Of a DNA stretch of 64,000 nucleotides, positions 17,484 to 26,501 are shown one piece after another (the stretch's first letter is position 1; every line of letters begins with the position of its first letter). The stretch is from Corynebacterium lactis RW2-5. Its GTDB lineage: Bacteria > Actinomycetota > Actinomycetes > Mycobacteriales > Mycobacteriaceae. A program made the translations under genes and the position numbers. The notes beneath the pieces are model-generated. The model saw only the letters and a program-made list of their open reading frames with translations, did no database searches and was not told the origin of the DNA. The stretch spans positions 2,666,001 to 2,730,000 of the forward strand of contig NZ_CP006841.1 in assembly GCF_001274895.1 (NCBI RefSeq), read 5' to 3'.

Positions 17484-18419
17484 TCACCTACGTCCTTCCT
17501 TGAGACCGTCGACCCAATCGATTGACGCGGTCAGATCCGGTGGCGGGGTCATGACGCTGCGGCGACCGCCTTCCGCGACAGGCCAGGACCCCAAGAAGCG
17601 CAGGTCCTCGGCGTATTCGTGGAGGGAGGCCAGGGCCGCGGCGACCTGCGGGTCATCGACGTGGCCATTGCAGTCGATGTAGAAGCGGTAGAGACCAAAT
17701 AGCTCGCGAGTGGGCCGTGACTCGATGCGGGTCAGGTTGATCTCGCGCACGGCGAACTCGTTCATGGCGCGCATGAGGGTGCCGGGCTGGTTCGGCAGTG
17801 TGAACGATACCGAGGTGCGGTCGGCGCCAGTACGGGGCGTCGGCACGCCGGGGCGGCCGACCAGAAGGAAGCGGGTGCGGGCACCACGAACATCGGCGAC
17901 CTCGGTGGCCAGCGCTTCGAGGTTCAATAGCTCACCCGCGCGAGCAGGGGCTGCGCAAGCATCGTGGATACCATCGGCTACCTGGTGCGCGGCCGCCGCA
18001 TTCGAACTGGCCTGGTGGACCTCCACGCCCGGAAGGTTGGCATCCACCCACTGCTTGACCTGTGGGTACGCCACCGGGTGCGTGGTGAAGGTCCGGACTT
18101 CCTCCGGCTTCGTGCCGGGCCGCACCAGGATGGAGAACACCACGCCGACCTCGGTCTCGCGGAAGACCTGCAGCTCAGGGCCCGCAGCGAGCGCGTCGAA
18201 GGTGGGGGTGACCGGGCCGTCAACGCTGCTTTCGATGGCCACGCACGCGAAGTCGGCCTCACCGCGACGCACGGCACCGAGCGCCGCCGCCGGGGAGGTC
18301 ACGGGCACGGCCTGGACTGCGGATTCGCCGGCGGGATCGATCTCTCCCGCACGCGCCATATTCCACAGCGCCTGCTCGGTGAAGGTTCCTGCGGGGCCCA
18401 AATAAGTCACGGTCGTCAT
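17484..18419 (-). CDS. pheA: Prephenate dehydratase
   Basis: 311 residues from ATG 18419; GTG 18425 would add two. The N-terminal PDT domain begins TYLGPAGTFTEQA and ends with the catalytic TRFLLVGR region (about residues 180-187). A C-terminal ACT domain follows (SVSFTLPNQPGTLMRAMNEF, ESRPTRELFGLYRFYID); the ESRP motif is the known phenylalanine-binding feature of this regulatory domain. No chorismate mutase domain is fused. The enzyme converts prephenate to phenylpyruvate in phenylalanine synthesis and is presumably feedback-inhibited. It is divergent from the amidase gene, with 33 bp between the two starts. Confidence 0.96.
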   Translation of the reverse strand: MTTVTYLGPAGTFTEQALWNMARAGEIDPAGESAVQAVPVTSPAAALGAVRRGEADFACVAIESSVDGPVTPTFDALAAGPELQVFRETEVGVVFSILVRPGTKPEEVRTFTTHPVAYPQVKQWVDANLPGVEVHQASSNAAAAHQVADGIHDACAAPARAGELLNLEALATEVADVRGARTRFLLVGRPGVPTPRTGADRTSVSFTLPNQPGTLMRAMNEFAVREINLTRIESRPTRELFGLYRFYIDCNGHVDDPQVAAALASLHEYAEDLRFLGSWPVAEGGRRSVMTPPPDLTASIDWVDGLKEGRR

Positions 18420-18452
18420 AGTCACAGATTAAAGGGCTTTTAAACTTGATGC

Positions 18453-19874
18453 ATGACCTTGCCCTCCGACACCTCCGCCCGCGCCCTCACCGCCGCCGTC
18501 CGAAGCGGCCAGCTGCGCGCGGTCGAGGTCGCTCGGCACTTCGCCCCGCTTGCCGACGCCGCCTCCCGCGCCCCCGAGCAATCCGGCGTGGCTGCGTCCT
18601 TGGCGGAGCGTGCTCTGGAGCGCGCGGTGGAGCTGGATAAGTCTGGCGTTTCTGGTGGTGGCGCGCACTCCTTTGAACTTCTCGGCCTCCCGGTGGCGGT
18701 AAAGGATCTATTCACCATCGAGGGCGTGGACTGCACGATGGGCTCGGCACGCCTTTCATTCCGAGCATCCGAGACCTCCGAGCCCGTGGCCAAACTCCTC
18801 GCCCGCGGTGCCGTGCCGACCTGCACGACGCACACCTCGGAGGTCGGCATGACCGCTTACACCGAACCCATAGATCTGCCTGCCCCGCGCAATCCCTACT
18901 TCGGCGCCAAATCTCCTGCGGGCAACGACCCGGCACTGACTCCGCCACTGACGCCCGGCGGCTCCTCCGGGGGAAGCGCCGTCGCGGTCGCCACCGGTGT
19001 CGTTCCGGTGGCGCTTGGCTCGGACGGCGGCGGCTCCATTCGCGTCCCCGCCGCCTGCTGCGGGCTCGTCGGGCTCAAGCCCTCCCACGACATCACTCAC
19101 GGGCACCTGTCCACACCGGCGTTTCTCACCCGTTCGCTTTCCGACGCCGCCCTGCTGGCAGGCGTCCCCTTCCCCTCAAGTGACGGGCCTGCTTCCGTGG
19201 GCCAGTCGGCTCCGGGAAATCGGCAGCGTACGTCACGCCCACTTCGCATTGGCGTGACGGTGGAACCGTTTCACGCTGAGGTAGGCGTCGATAAGCGATG
19301 GGCTAACGGAGTGTGGGCGGCGGCCGATGCGCTGGCGAACGCCGGGTACGAGGTGGTGGAGGTGCCCGGGCCCTACGATGCGGAGGGGCCGGATGCTTTC
19401 GAGATTTTCCGGCGGACAATTACACGGTTGGCGGCGCGGCTTCCGGAGGCCGACTATTCGCAGATGGTGCGTTGGATTCGTGAGTCCGGGCGCGCGATTG
19501 GTGCGGAGGAGGCCGCGCGGACGCATGCGCAGCGCATGGAATTGCCGGGGCGAATTCGGAGGCGTTGGGACGTCGATGCGGTGATCACGCCGACGCTGGC
19601 CTTCGACCCGCCTCGAATCGGGCATTTTTCTTCGCTTAAGCCGTGGGAGGACTTCGAGGAGCAGACGCGCTGGACCCCGTGGTTGTCCCTGTGGAACCTG
19701 ACTGGCTGGGCGAGCCTATCGGTGCCTGTGGGTGCGCGGGCTTCTGCTGAGTCTACTGCTGGGTCTGCGCACTCTACGACTCCCACAATGCCCGCTACCA
19801 GCATCAATATCGGTGCAGTGCGCTGTGGGGAGGCGGAATTGTTACGGGTTGCTCGCGATTGCTGGGAGGTTTAG
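18453..19874 (+). CDS. Amidase-signature family hydrolase
   Basis: 473 residues. The amidase signature is intact: catalytic Lys in [13 protein letters not shown] and the Gly/Ser-rich block [16 protein letters not shown] ... [24 protein letters not shown], supplying the cis-Ser and the nucleophilic Ser. The family hydrolyses amides, with widely varying substrates. Genomic context gives no GatBC partner, so this is not the tRNA amidotransferase subunit. The 3' half has unusually G-rich codons. It converges on the fructosamine-kinase-like gene across a gap that holds the 68-bp stem-loop. Confidence 0.92.
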   Translation: MTLPSDTSARALTAAVRSGQLRAVEVARHFAPLADAASRAPEQSGVAASLAERALERAVELDKSGVSGGGAHSFELLGLPVAVKDLFTIEGVDCTMGSARLSFRASETSEPVAKLLARGAVPTCTTHTSEVGMTAYTEPIDLPAPRNPYFGAKSPAGNDPALTPPLTPGGSSGGSAVAVATGVVPVALGSDGGGSIRVPAACCGLVGLKPSHDITHGHLSTPAFLTRSLSDAALLAGVPFPSSDGPASVGQSAPGNRQRTSRPLRIGVTVEPFHAEVGVDKRWANGVWAAADALANAGYEVVEVPGPYDAEGPDAFEIFRRTITRLAARLPEADYSQMVRWIRESGRAIGAEEAARTHAQRMELPGRIRRRWDVDAVITPTLAFDPPRIGHFSSLKPWEDFEEQTRWTPWLSLWNLTGWASLSVPVGARASAESTAGSAHSTTPTMPATSINIGAVRCGEAELLRVARDCWEV

Positions 19875-19919
19875 CTGCAATTTGTAGCCGCCTACAGCCG
19901 CTGCTCTCCTCGCCGTGGA

Positions 19920-19987
19920 CTTTAGCGCTCGTTTGTGACTGTAGAACAGCCGAGAGCGTGCGCTACAGTCACAAACGAGCGCTAAAG
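19920..19987. repeat. 68-bp stem-loop repeat, copy B (perfect arms)
   Basis: Two perfect 25-base inverted arms (19920-19944 and 19963-19987; outer end CTTTAGCGC, inner end GTGACTGTAG) flank an 18-base loop containing CAGCCGAGAGCGTG. It lies between convergent genes and is homologous to 12277-12344. A small non-coding repeat or bidirectional terminator is likely. Confidence 0.8.
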
Positions 19988-20005
19988 GGCCGCATGGAAT
20001 GGCTA

Positions 20006-20815
20006 CTACCCCGCGTACTTCTCCGCAATCTTAAGCGCCTGCCCCGCGTAGCCGCCGCCGAACAACGCGGCGTGCATGAGAACCGCATAGAGAAGGTGCA
20101 GTTCGCGGCGCTGCGCGAAGCCCGGCACCGGATGCACCGTCTCGTAGCCGCGCAGAATCTCGTCGAAGTGCGATGCCCCGAACAGAGTCAGAAGCGCCAG
20201 GTCCTCCTCGCGATGCCCACCGTGGGCGGCCGGATCAATCAGCACCGCCCCGCCCGCATCCCACATGAGGTTGCCCCACCAGAGGTCACCGTGAACGCGA
20301 GAGGGTTTCTCCTCGGTATCGAAGTCGCCGTCGGTAAGCCTGTCCACCAACCGGTCGAATACCTGCAGCTGGCGCGTGCTGTAGCTGCCCTCCACCTTGG
20401 CCAGGGCCGGGAGGATTCGGCCTTTCGCCCAGTATTCTCCGAAGCTGCCGCGCGGGGTTAGGTCCATGCGCAGCGGCTCGTCCAGCGGGCCGAAGAAGCC
20501 GTGACCGTCCCAGCCATCGGGGCCCACGCCCCACGCCGCAGCACCCATGTCATGCGTGATGGCCAGCGCTTTTCCGAACTCGAACGCCGCCTGCGGGTCG
20601 GCGCTTGACGATTGCACGCGGCGAAGTCGCAACGCATGTCCGCGCACCCCGAGCACCTCCACGACCCTCGCCCCACCGTGGCCCTGCCCCTCCCGGAGCC
20701 AGTCCAGCCCCGCGGCCTCGCATGCGAAGAAGTCCCGCGGCGCCCCGTGCCTCGTTTTGACGAAGACCTCCGGCTCACGCACGGCCTGGTTGTTTTCCTC
20801 TCTTCTGGCGGACAT
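20006..20815 (-). CDS. Fructosamine kinase/aminoglycoside phosphotransferase-like kinase
   Basis: 269 residues. VHGDLWWGNLMWD is the Brenner-type catalytic loop (HGDxxxxN) and AVLIDPAAHGGHREEDLALL supplies the metal-binding Asp; both closely match fructosamine-3-kinase family members. EVFVKTRHG near the start carries the ATP-binding Lys. The family phosphorylates ketosamines on glycated proteins or low-molecular-weight amines. There is no linked deglycation gene to test that. It is divergent from the LCP gene. Confidence 0.9.
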   Translation of the reverse strand: MSARREENNQAVREPEVFVKTRHGAPRDFFACEAAGLDWLREGQGHGGARVVEVLGVRGHALRLRRVQSSSADPQAAFEFGKALAITHDMGAAAWGVGPDGWDGHGFFGPLDEPLRMDLTPRGSFGEYWAKGRILPALAKVEGSYSTRQLQVFDRLVDRLTDGDFDTEEKPSRVHGDLWWGNLMWDAGGAVLIDPAAHGGHREEDLALLTLFGASHFDEILRGYETVHPVPGFAQRRELHLLYAVLMHAALFGGGYAGQALKIAEKYAG

Positions 20816-20945
20816 GCCTCCACTGTAGGCCTCCTCGGCCGGGCAGCCCGGCGCGCCCGCTTAGCCGAGGTAGTGCCCGCGCTACCCGCGCAGTATCGCC
20901 ACTTGGGTTCCCGCTAAGCAGCGCCCTTGCCTATTGTTAATTGCT

Positions 20946-22349
20946 ATGGAAGGTAACTTCGATGACGCGCGCATCGCCCGCGACCGCTACGGTCGCCCGC
21001 TGAAGGACCGCTATGGTCGCCCAATCTACCGCCGCGTAGACGGGGATAGCCCCGCGCGCCCGAAGTCTTCTGGCCAGCACGCTTCACGACGCCCCCTCCC
21101 GCCGCGCCCGGAACCGCGGCAACGGGCCTACGGGGCCGAGCAACGTCGTCCCCAACAGCAGGAACAACGCCGACCGGAACATCATCGCCCGGAACCGCGA
21201 CCGGCGCAGCGGCCCATGAACGAGACGCGCATCCAGCCGATTCCGGCGGATTATCGGCAGCAGCGCCAGGACCCAGGGCGCTCCCGCGCCGTCGGCGACG
21301 ATTCCCGTTTCCCTCCCCGCGGCTACAACCCGGATGCGGGATATGGCCAGGGCTACGCCCAGAATTACGACCAGGCTTCCCCACAGCCGGAGCAGCAAGG
21401 CCGCGCATCGCGTCGAATGCCGCGCCCCTCACGTATGCCTCGTTTCCGCATGCCAAGGATGCGGTTCAAAGCAATCGCGCTAATCGTCGTTCTCATCCTC
21501 GTCGCCACCATGGCGATTGTGGACCTGCGGCTGACCCGCGTTGATGCCTTCTCCAATCTGGAAAACCGCCCCAGCAACACGATGGCTTCGAACTGGCTGC
21601 TCGTCGGGTCGGATTCCCGTGCGGGTCTAACCGAGGAGCAGGCTAACCAGCTCTCTACGGGCAGTGGCGACTTTGGCCAGCGCACGGACACGATCATGAT
21701 TGCCCACATTCCACTCGTCGGAAAGCCAAAGCTGGTGAGTATTCCACGTGACTCCTTTGTGGACATCCCCGGCAACGACAAAAACAAGATCAACGCCGCG
21801 TTTTCCTTCGGGGGACCGCAGCTGCTGGTCGATACCGTCGAGAAGAATACTGGCATCCACATCGATCACTACGCGGAGATTGGATTCGGCGGATTCGCGG
21901 GCATTGTCGACGCGGTCGGCGGCGTCGAGCTCTGCCCCGCCGAGCCGATTAATGACCCCCTGGCCGGCTTGGATATCCAGGCGGGCTGCCAGACTCTCGA
22001 TGGCGCGACGGCGCTTGGATACGTGCGCACCCGCGCGACCGCACAGGGCGACCTCGACCGAGTGCAGCGGCAGCGCGAATTCATGGGCGCACTGATGGGC
22101 CGCCTGACCTCACCGTGGGTATGGCTGAACCCGTACCGGATGATTCGCCTGATGGGTGCTGGTACAAAGGCGGTCTCCGTAGGCGATGGTGACCACGTAT
22201 GGCACCTGACCTGGCTGCTCGGGCGCATGGCGCTGGGCTCGGACTCTCTGACGGTACCGACTGCAGGCAACATGGACACCGGCTACGCCGGAAACGTCCT
22301 GCTCTGGGACGAGCAGGCGACCCCGGCGTTCTTCGATGATTTAAAGTAG
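20946..22349 (+). CDS. LytR-CpsA-Psr (LCP) family protein
   Basis: 467 residues from ATG 20946 (MEGNFDDAR). A long cytoplasmic N-terminus rich in Arg, Pro and Gln (about 1-155) begins with a small repeat (DRYGRPLKDRYGRPIYR). One transmembrane helix follows (about 173-192), then the LCP domain: LLVGSDSRAG, RTDTIMIAHIP, KLVSIPRDSFVDIPG, KINAAFSFGGPQLLV and YVRTRATAQGDLDRVQRQREF. These Arg and Asp residues bind pyrophosphate and Mg. LCP enzymes transfer lipid-linked polymers such as arabinogalactan to peptidoglycan. No LytR_C domain is present. Confidence 0.95.
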   Translation: MEGNFDDARIARDRYGRPLKDRYGRPIYRRVDGDSPARPKSSGQHASRRPLPPRPEPRQRAYGAEQRRPQQQEQRRPEHHRPEPRPAQRPMNETRIQPIPADYRQQRQDPGRSRAVGDDSRFPPRGYNPDAGYGQGYAQNYDQASPQPEQQGRASRRMPRPSRMPRFRMPRMRFKAIALIVVLILVATMAIVDLRLTRVDAFSNLENRPSNTMASNWLLVGSDSRAGLTEEQANQLSTGSGDFGQRTDTIMIAHIPLVGKPKLVSIPRDSFVDIPGNDKNKINAAFSFGGPQLLVDTVEKNTGIHIDHYAEIGFGGFAGIVDAVGGVELCPAEPINDPLAGLDIQAGCQTLDGATALGYVRTRATAQGDLDRVQRQREFMGALMGRLTSPWVWLNPYRMIRLMGAGTKAVSVGDGDHVWHLTWLLGRMALGSDSLTVPTAGNMDTGYAGNVLLWDEQATPAFFDDLK

Positions 22350-22410
22350 GGGCGCGGCTAGGCACACGACTCGGCCTAGGCCTGCTTTCCTGTATTTCCT
22401 GTAATTACTG

Positions 22411-22478
22411 TTTTTGCCAGCTTTTTGTAGCAAGTAGCGTGAAATTGGGTCTTACTTCCTACAAAAAGCTGGCAAAAA
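22411..22478. repeat. Long hairpin between convergent LCP and DUF5926 genes
   Basis: Perfect 20-base arms (22411-22430 and 22459-22478; arm starts TTTTTGCCAGC and ends TTGTAG), extendable inward past one mismatch by AAGTA/TACTT. The span is 68 bases, as in the copies at 12277 and 19920, although the arm sequence differs apart from the inner GTAG/CTAC. Probably also a bidirectional terminator. Confidence 0.7.
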
Positions 22479-22509
22479 TCTACCGCTTGCCCTTCCGCGT
22501 ATGACGCGC

Positions 22510-23427
22510 CTAGTTACGCAGCGTCACCTGGCGGGACACGATGGTCTCCCGGGACTTGCGCTCCTCCGCGGTCAGCGGCGCATCGGAGGCCAGGGCCTCC
22601 GCAATGCGCTTGTCGGCGGCCTCGATGGCGGAAACCCAGTGGTCGTAGGGCTTGGTGTTGTCCAGGTCCCACACGGGAACCAGCAGGCCATCGGCGCGGA
22701 AAACGCCGGCGAACTTGGTGCCCTCGCCGAGCGACAGGTTGTCCGCAGCGTGAATGCGGGCCAGGGCGTCCAGCAGCGGCTTCTCCGCTTCCTGACGGAT
22801 CCAGCGGATGTGCGCGGGCTCGCCCGGATCAATCCACCACACCGCACCGGAGGCCTTGACATCCAGGCGGTACGACGGCAGCAGCGCATCGTTGGCGACG
22901 GCCAGGTTCTGCTCAATCATCGGGGTGCGCTCGATGCCCTCGGGCAGCCACCACTCGAAGTCCTGGTGGACGACCATGTTTTCCAGGTCGACACCGGTCA
23001 GGACGTCGGCAAGCGGGGCGGCCTCGCCATCGGTGGCGGCGGCGAGCTGCTGGCCGGCCTCCGCGTCGGAAGCCCACGCAAGCGCGCGCGACAGGTCAGC
23101 CGCACCGTCGTTGGTGCGCGCCTGGGTCTGCAGCGCCACCAGCGCGTCGCCACCCTGGTCGGCAGCGCGGGTCAGGGCCGCGACGCCGCCCGGCAGGACG
23201 GTGCAGATCTTGATGGTGCGCTCGGCACCGGAGACGGTGACCGGTACGGTCACGGCCGGGGCGAACTCGCGGATCGCCACGAGGTCAGCCTCCGCGTCGA
23301 AGCCGGCGAACGGGCGCGGGTTGCCGACCAGCGCAGCGCGCTCAGCAGCACGGGCCGCGAGCTTCGCCTGACGGCGGCTCATGCCCTCGGGTACCTGGTT
23401 ATTCTTCTTACGAGATTTCTTTCCCAC
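22510..23427 (-). CDS. DUF5926 family protein
   Basis: 305 residues. It starts with a basic tail MGKKSRKKNNQVPEGMSRRQAKLAARAAERA, then NPRPFAGFDAEADLVAIREFAPAVTVPV, which I recognise as the opening of the actinobacterial DUF5926 family. The body is acidic and ends with a conserved tail, EERKSRETIVSRQVTLRN. There is no membrane segment and no catalytic motif. The family's function is not known; the Lys/Arg-rich N-terminus could bind RNA or ribosomes, which is only an inference. The small integral membrane protein gene at 23512 lies just upstream on the same strand. Confidence 0.85.
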   Translation of the reverse strand: MGKKSRKKNNQVPEGMSRRQAKLAARAAERAALVGNPRPFAGFDAEADLVAIREFAPAVTVPVTVSGAERTIKICTVLPGGVAALTRAADQGGDALVALQTQARTNDGAADLSRALAWASDAEAGQQLAAATDGEAAPLADVLTGVDLENMVVHQDFEWWLPEGIERTPMIEQNLAVANDALLPSYRLDVKASGAVWWIDPGEPAHIRWIRQEAEKPLLDALARIHAADNLSLGEGTKFAGVFRADGLLVPVWDLDNTKPYDHWVSAIEAADKRIAEALASDAPLTAEERKSRETIVSRQVTLRN

Positions 23428-23511
23428 AGCAACACAGGATACCGGGTCAGCTCTCCCCCGCTTACCGACGACCCCCTACGCCGCAGCACACATTTCGTCC
23501 TCGGGGAGCTC

Positions 23512-24351
23512 TTAGCGGTAGTAGTCGTCGACGAAATTCCCGGCGGTGCCTTCGAAGGGGCTGTTCTTCGCGTGGCTGCCCGGGTCCTCGATCCGCTCCG
23601 GCTCTACCGAGGCATCGGGCGCCTTGATCAGTCCCTTCGACCAGAACGCGGGCGCGTTTTCCTCGTCGCCGCGGGCAGTGGGAATCGCCCTGACCAGGTC
23701 TTCCGGGGCAAGTGCGAGAGTGAGCAACCGTGCCGTCATGGCGGTGGCGGCGAAGGCCAGGACGGTAACAATGCCCGCCTGAAAGTGCGTCCGCGCAATA
23801 TCGGCGAGAACGAACCACCCAATGGCAACCGGCCACAGCAGACAGGTTGCGTACCAGACGAAACGCCCGGGCCCCATGGCCGCTGAAACTCCCGATTCCG
23901 CCAGCGCGATGATGGGGCCGGGAATGTTTCGCACCGGCCACATGTGCATCGTCTGGATGTCCGCAGCCGAACGCGACAGTCCGGGGCGCACGTAGAGGGC
24001 GCGATCGCGCAGGGTCTGCAGCACTTGGCGCGCCGAGAAAGCCATCACGACCAGGCAGATTATCCCAACGAAAGCGGCCAACCACGCGCCGAACTGACCG
24101 AGAGCGGCCACGAGCAAGTCCTGGCCCGGCGTCTGGACGCCCAGCCAGGAAAAGAAGGAATATAAGCCGGCCGTGATTGCTCCGGCGACGGCCCAGCGGT
24201 AGGTGCCGTCGGCGCGCCTGCTCACCAAGGCGTCGGCCGCCCAGCGAGGAGTGGCCATGTCGATTCGAGTGACTGCGGGCGGCAGCGCCCACCGCTGTGC
24301 CTGCGGCGGCTGCGCTTGCTGCGGCTGCTGCTTCTCGGGCATCGAGCTCAC
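23512..24351 (-). CDS. Integral membrane protein of unknown function
   Basis: 279 residues; start GTG/ATG at 24351 with M4 (24342) as alternative. An N-terminal Gln/Pro-rich segment is followed by ALPPAVTRIDMATPRW and about four transmembrane helices: WAVAGAITAGLYSFFSW, WLAAFVGIICLVVMAF, YATCLLWPVAIGWFVLADI and GIVTVLAFAATAMTARLLTLAL. The C-terminus is acidic and cytoplasmic, ending FVDDYYR. I do not recognise a named family. A longer frame on the same strand (23462-24382) overlaps it, but its translation is Arg/Gly-rich without domains and is rejected. Confidence 0.8.
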   Translation of the reverse strand: MSSMPEKQQPQQAQPPQAQRWALPPAVTRIDMATPRWAADALVSRRADGTYRWAVAGAITAGLYSFFSWLGVQTPGQDLLVAALGQFGAWLAAFVGIICLVVMAFSARQVLQTLRDRALYVRPGLSRSAADIQTMHMWPVRNIPGPIIALAESGVSAAMGPGRFVWYATCLLWPVAIGWFVLADIARTHFQAGIVTVLAFAATAMTARLLTLALAPEDLVRAIPTARGDEENAPAFWSKGLIKAPDASVEPERIEDPGSHAKNSPFEGTAGNFVDDYYR

Positions 24352-24445
24352 TTCCCCACTCCGACGGCTTGAACCTAAACAATCCTACGTCGCGCTCCGC
24401 CGCAAACAGAGCCCGCCCGGACCCGCCCGATCCCTGCCAGCTGCT

Positions 24446-26416
24446 CTAGTGCGACCAGCTACGAATCTTGCGCAGCATGATGCGGCTCTTGCGCTGCGAG
24501 CGCCCCATCTTGCCTGCAAGGTTGTTGAGAATGCCGATGGCCTCCGTGATGTGTGGCCCCTTGTTCAGCATCACGCACTCGGCACGCAGCGCGAACGCGG
24601 CATCGGTAATCTCGGCGCGGGACGGCAGGCCGGCTTTCGCCATATTCTCCAGAACCTGCGTGCCCAGGATGGTTGGCATGCCCGCGGATTGCGCCAGCGT
24701 CAGGATCTGCCCCGGCACCTCTCCCATGCGGTCGAAGCCCAGCTCAACGGCCAGGTCACCACGGGCGATCATCAGCCCCGACTTCTCCCGGCGCATGCCC
24801 GTGATGATAATCTCCGGCAGGTTGGCGAATGCCGGAATCGTCTCAATCTTGAGCACCACTCCGAGCTCCCGGGCTTTGGCGGCCAGGTCTGAGCGTCCTG
24901 CCTCCTCGTGCTCCCGCGCGATCTGGTCCAGCACCTCGTGGACGTATTCGACGTCGCCGGCCGTGCGAATGAAACTCACCGCCGCGATGTCCGCGTTTTC
25001 CACCACGAATCGCAGGTTGGCGATGTCCTCATCCGTCAGCGAGTTAAGCGGCAGATCGGTCTCCGGCAGGTTGATGCCCTTGTGCTCCGCCAGCGATTGC
25101 CCACTCGGCTTCGTCCGCCGCACCTTCAGCAGCGCGTCGACATAGCCTTCGCCCTCGCTTGCCGACGGCTTCACGTCCACGACCTCCACGACCTCGGCAG
25201 CCAGGGCCCCATCGTCGAAAAGCACGGGAGCACCCGGTTTGAGAGCGGCGACCGCGCCGGGGAGCGTGCAGGAAATGCGGGGGATCTCGTCCGGGCTGGT
25301 CGGGATTGCGGTGACCTCCTCACGACTGGTGAGGATTAACGAGTCGCCGGTGTGGAAGCGGAGTTTCTGGACGGTGGCCGGGACGCCTCCGGCGCGGGTG
25401 ACCTCGTAGTTGCTGCGCAGGTGCGTGCCCTCTGCGATGTAGGCGTTCTTATTGCCCTCGGCGAGGACGCCGGTGACATCCCCGTTGTCGTCGCGCTGGA
25501 TGCGCGTGACTGTGAAGTGGCGCTTGGCGGAGCGGGCATCGTGAAGAGTGATAACGTCATCTACCTGCAGCATCTCCAGCCAACCGGCATCGACCTGAAG
25601 CGGCAGGGCGGGGCGGCCGGGCAGCCCACCGGGGACCGGCGCGGGCAGCGAATCCAGGCGCGGGGTCAGCCAGATTTTCGACTTAGAGATAACGGTTCCC
25701 GCGTCATCGCGCTCGACGCGTGCGCGGCCGACCTGAGGACCGGGTTCAATGGCGCCGGTGCGCAATTTCGGGCCCGCGAGGTCCATGGAAACTGGAATGC
25801 GACGGCCGACCTTCTCGCCGGCAGCGGCGACGTTGGCAATCATGCGGCGCCACTGCTCGGGGCCGTCGTGAGCGCAGTTGATGCGGGCCAGATCCATGCC
25901 CGCGGTGGCGAAACCGTAGACCAGGTCGGCATCGTCTGCAGCCTCGGAAGGCAGGGTTACCATGATGTGCGCAGGCACATCCTCGGTGCGCTCGGGTCCG
26001 AAGAGCGCGCTGGCGTTACGGTCTAGCTGCAGGTCAGCCTTTTCATCGTCGGTGATGAGGCGGGCCACGTCGATGTCGGAGGCCCGGCCGTCGAGGGCTA
26101 GAAGAACGTTCAGAGCGAGCTCTAGCCGACCACGGGTGAAGGACTCCGCGGTGGTCAGGCTGGTAACCCCCAAATCGTGGAGGCTATTTTGCAGCCCGCG
26201 AATATCAATCGTGCGCAGGTGGGCGTAGTGCAGCAAATTCTCCGCGTGACGGCGGTGCTGCTCCGAGACCTTTTCCAGCAAATCCTGCGCGGAGGCGCTC
26301 ACCCCGTCCAACTCCGCGATGAGATCAGTGACCTGACTAATCAGACGATCGATGTTGGGGACGCCGCCTGCTGCGACGTCGTTGGTGTCGGTGACGGCGG
26401 GCTGCTCCGGTGCCAT
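24446..26416 (-). CDS. pyk2: Atypical pyruvate kinase (Pyk2 type)
   Basis: 656 residues, far longer than the usual 470-500. About 130 N-terminal helical residues are unique. The catalytic barrel begins PAHIMVTLPSEAADD; INCAHDG replaces the usual N-x-SHG, and SMDLAGPKLRTG replaces the usual D-x-KGPE-R. KIETIPAF, MIARGDLAVELGFDRMGEVPGQ and GTQVLENMAKAGLPSRAEITD are well kept and include Lys, Glu and Asp metal/PEP ligands. The canonical VMLSGETAxG reads VMLNKGPHITEAIG. The gene lies directly downstream of ldh, as pyk2 does in C. glutamicum, where it supports flux under oxygen limitation. It should convert PEP and ADP to pyruvate and ATP. The C-terminal allosteric domain is absent. Confidence 0.88.
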   Translation of the reverse strand: MAPEQPAVTDTNDVAAGGVPNIDRLISQVTDLIAELDGVSASAQDLLEKVSEQHRRHAENLLHYAHLRTIDIRGLQNSLHDLGVTSLTTAESFTRGRLELALNVLLALDGRASDIDVARLITDDEKADLQLDRNASALFGPERTEDVPAHIMVTLPSEAADDADLVYGFATAGMDLARINCAHDGPEQWRRMIANVAAAGEKVGRRIPVSMDLAGPKLRTGAIEPGPQVGRARVERDDAGTVISKSKIWLTPRLDSLPAPVPGGLPGRPALPLQVDAGWLEMLQVDDVITLHDARSAKRHFTVTRIQRDDNGDVTGVLAEGNKNAYIAEGTHLRSNYEVTRAGGVPATVQKLRFHTGDSLILTSREEVTAIPTSPDEIPRISCTLPGAVAALKPGAPVLFDDGALAAEVVEVVDVKPSASEGEGYVDALLKVRRTKPSGQSLAEHKGINLPETDLPLNSLTDEDIANLRFVVENADIAAVSFIRTAGDVEYVHEVLDQIAREHEEAGRSDLAAKARELGVVLKIETIPAFANLPEIIITGMRREKSGLMIARGDLAVELGFDRMGEVPGQILTLAQSAGMPTILGTQVLENMAKAGLPSRAEITDAAFALRAECVMLNKGPHITEAIGILNNLAGKMGRSQRKSRIMLRKIRSWSH

Positions 26417-26501
26417 AAGGGGATCACTCCTATTTTCCTAACGGCCGTTTTCGGATTGTCCCCTTATTGTCGCCGCTACCGGCGTTTTCCGCATCCGGAG
26501 C

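Noticed and set aside
22501-23886. 461-residue open frame on the plus strand
   Set aside because: Covers DUF5926 and part of the membrane protein in antisense; no domain character.
23462-24382. 306-residue frame on the minus strand overlapping the membrane protein
   Set aside because: Arg/Gly/Ala-rich with no helices or motifs, whereas the frame 23512-24351 gives a coherent membrane protein.
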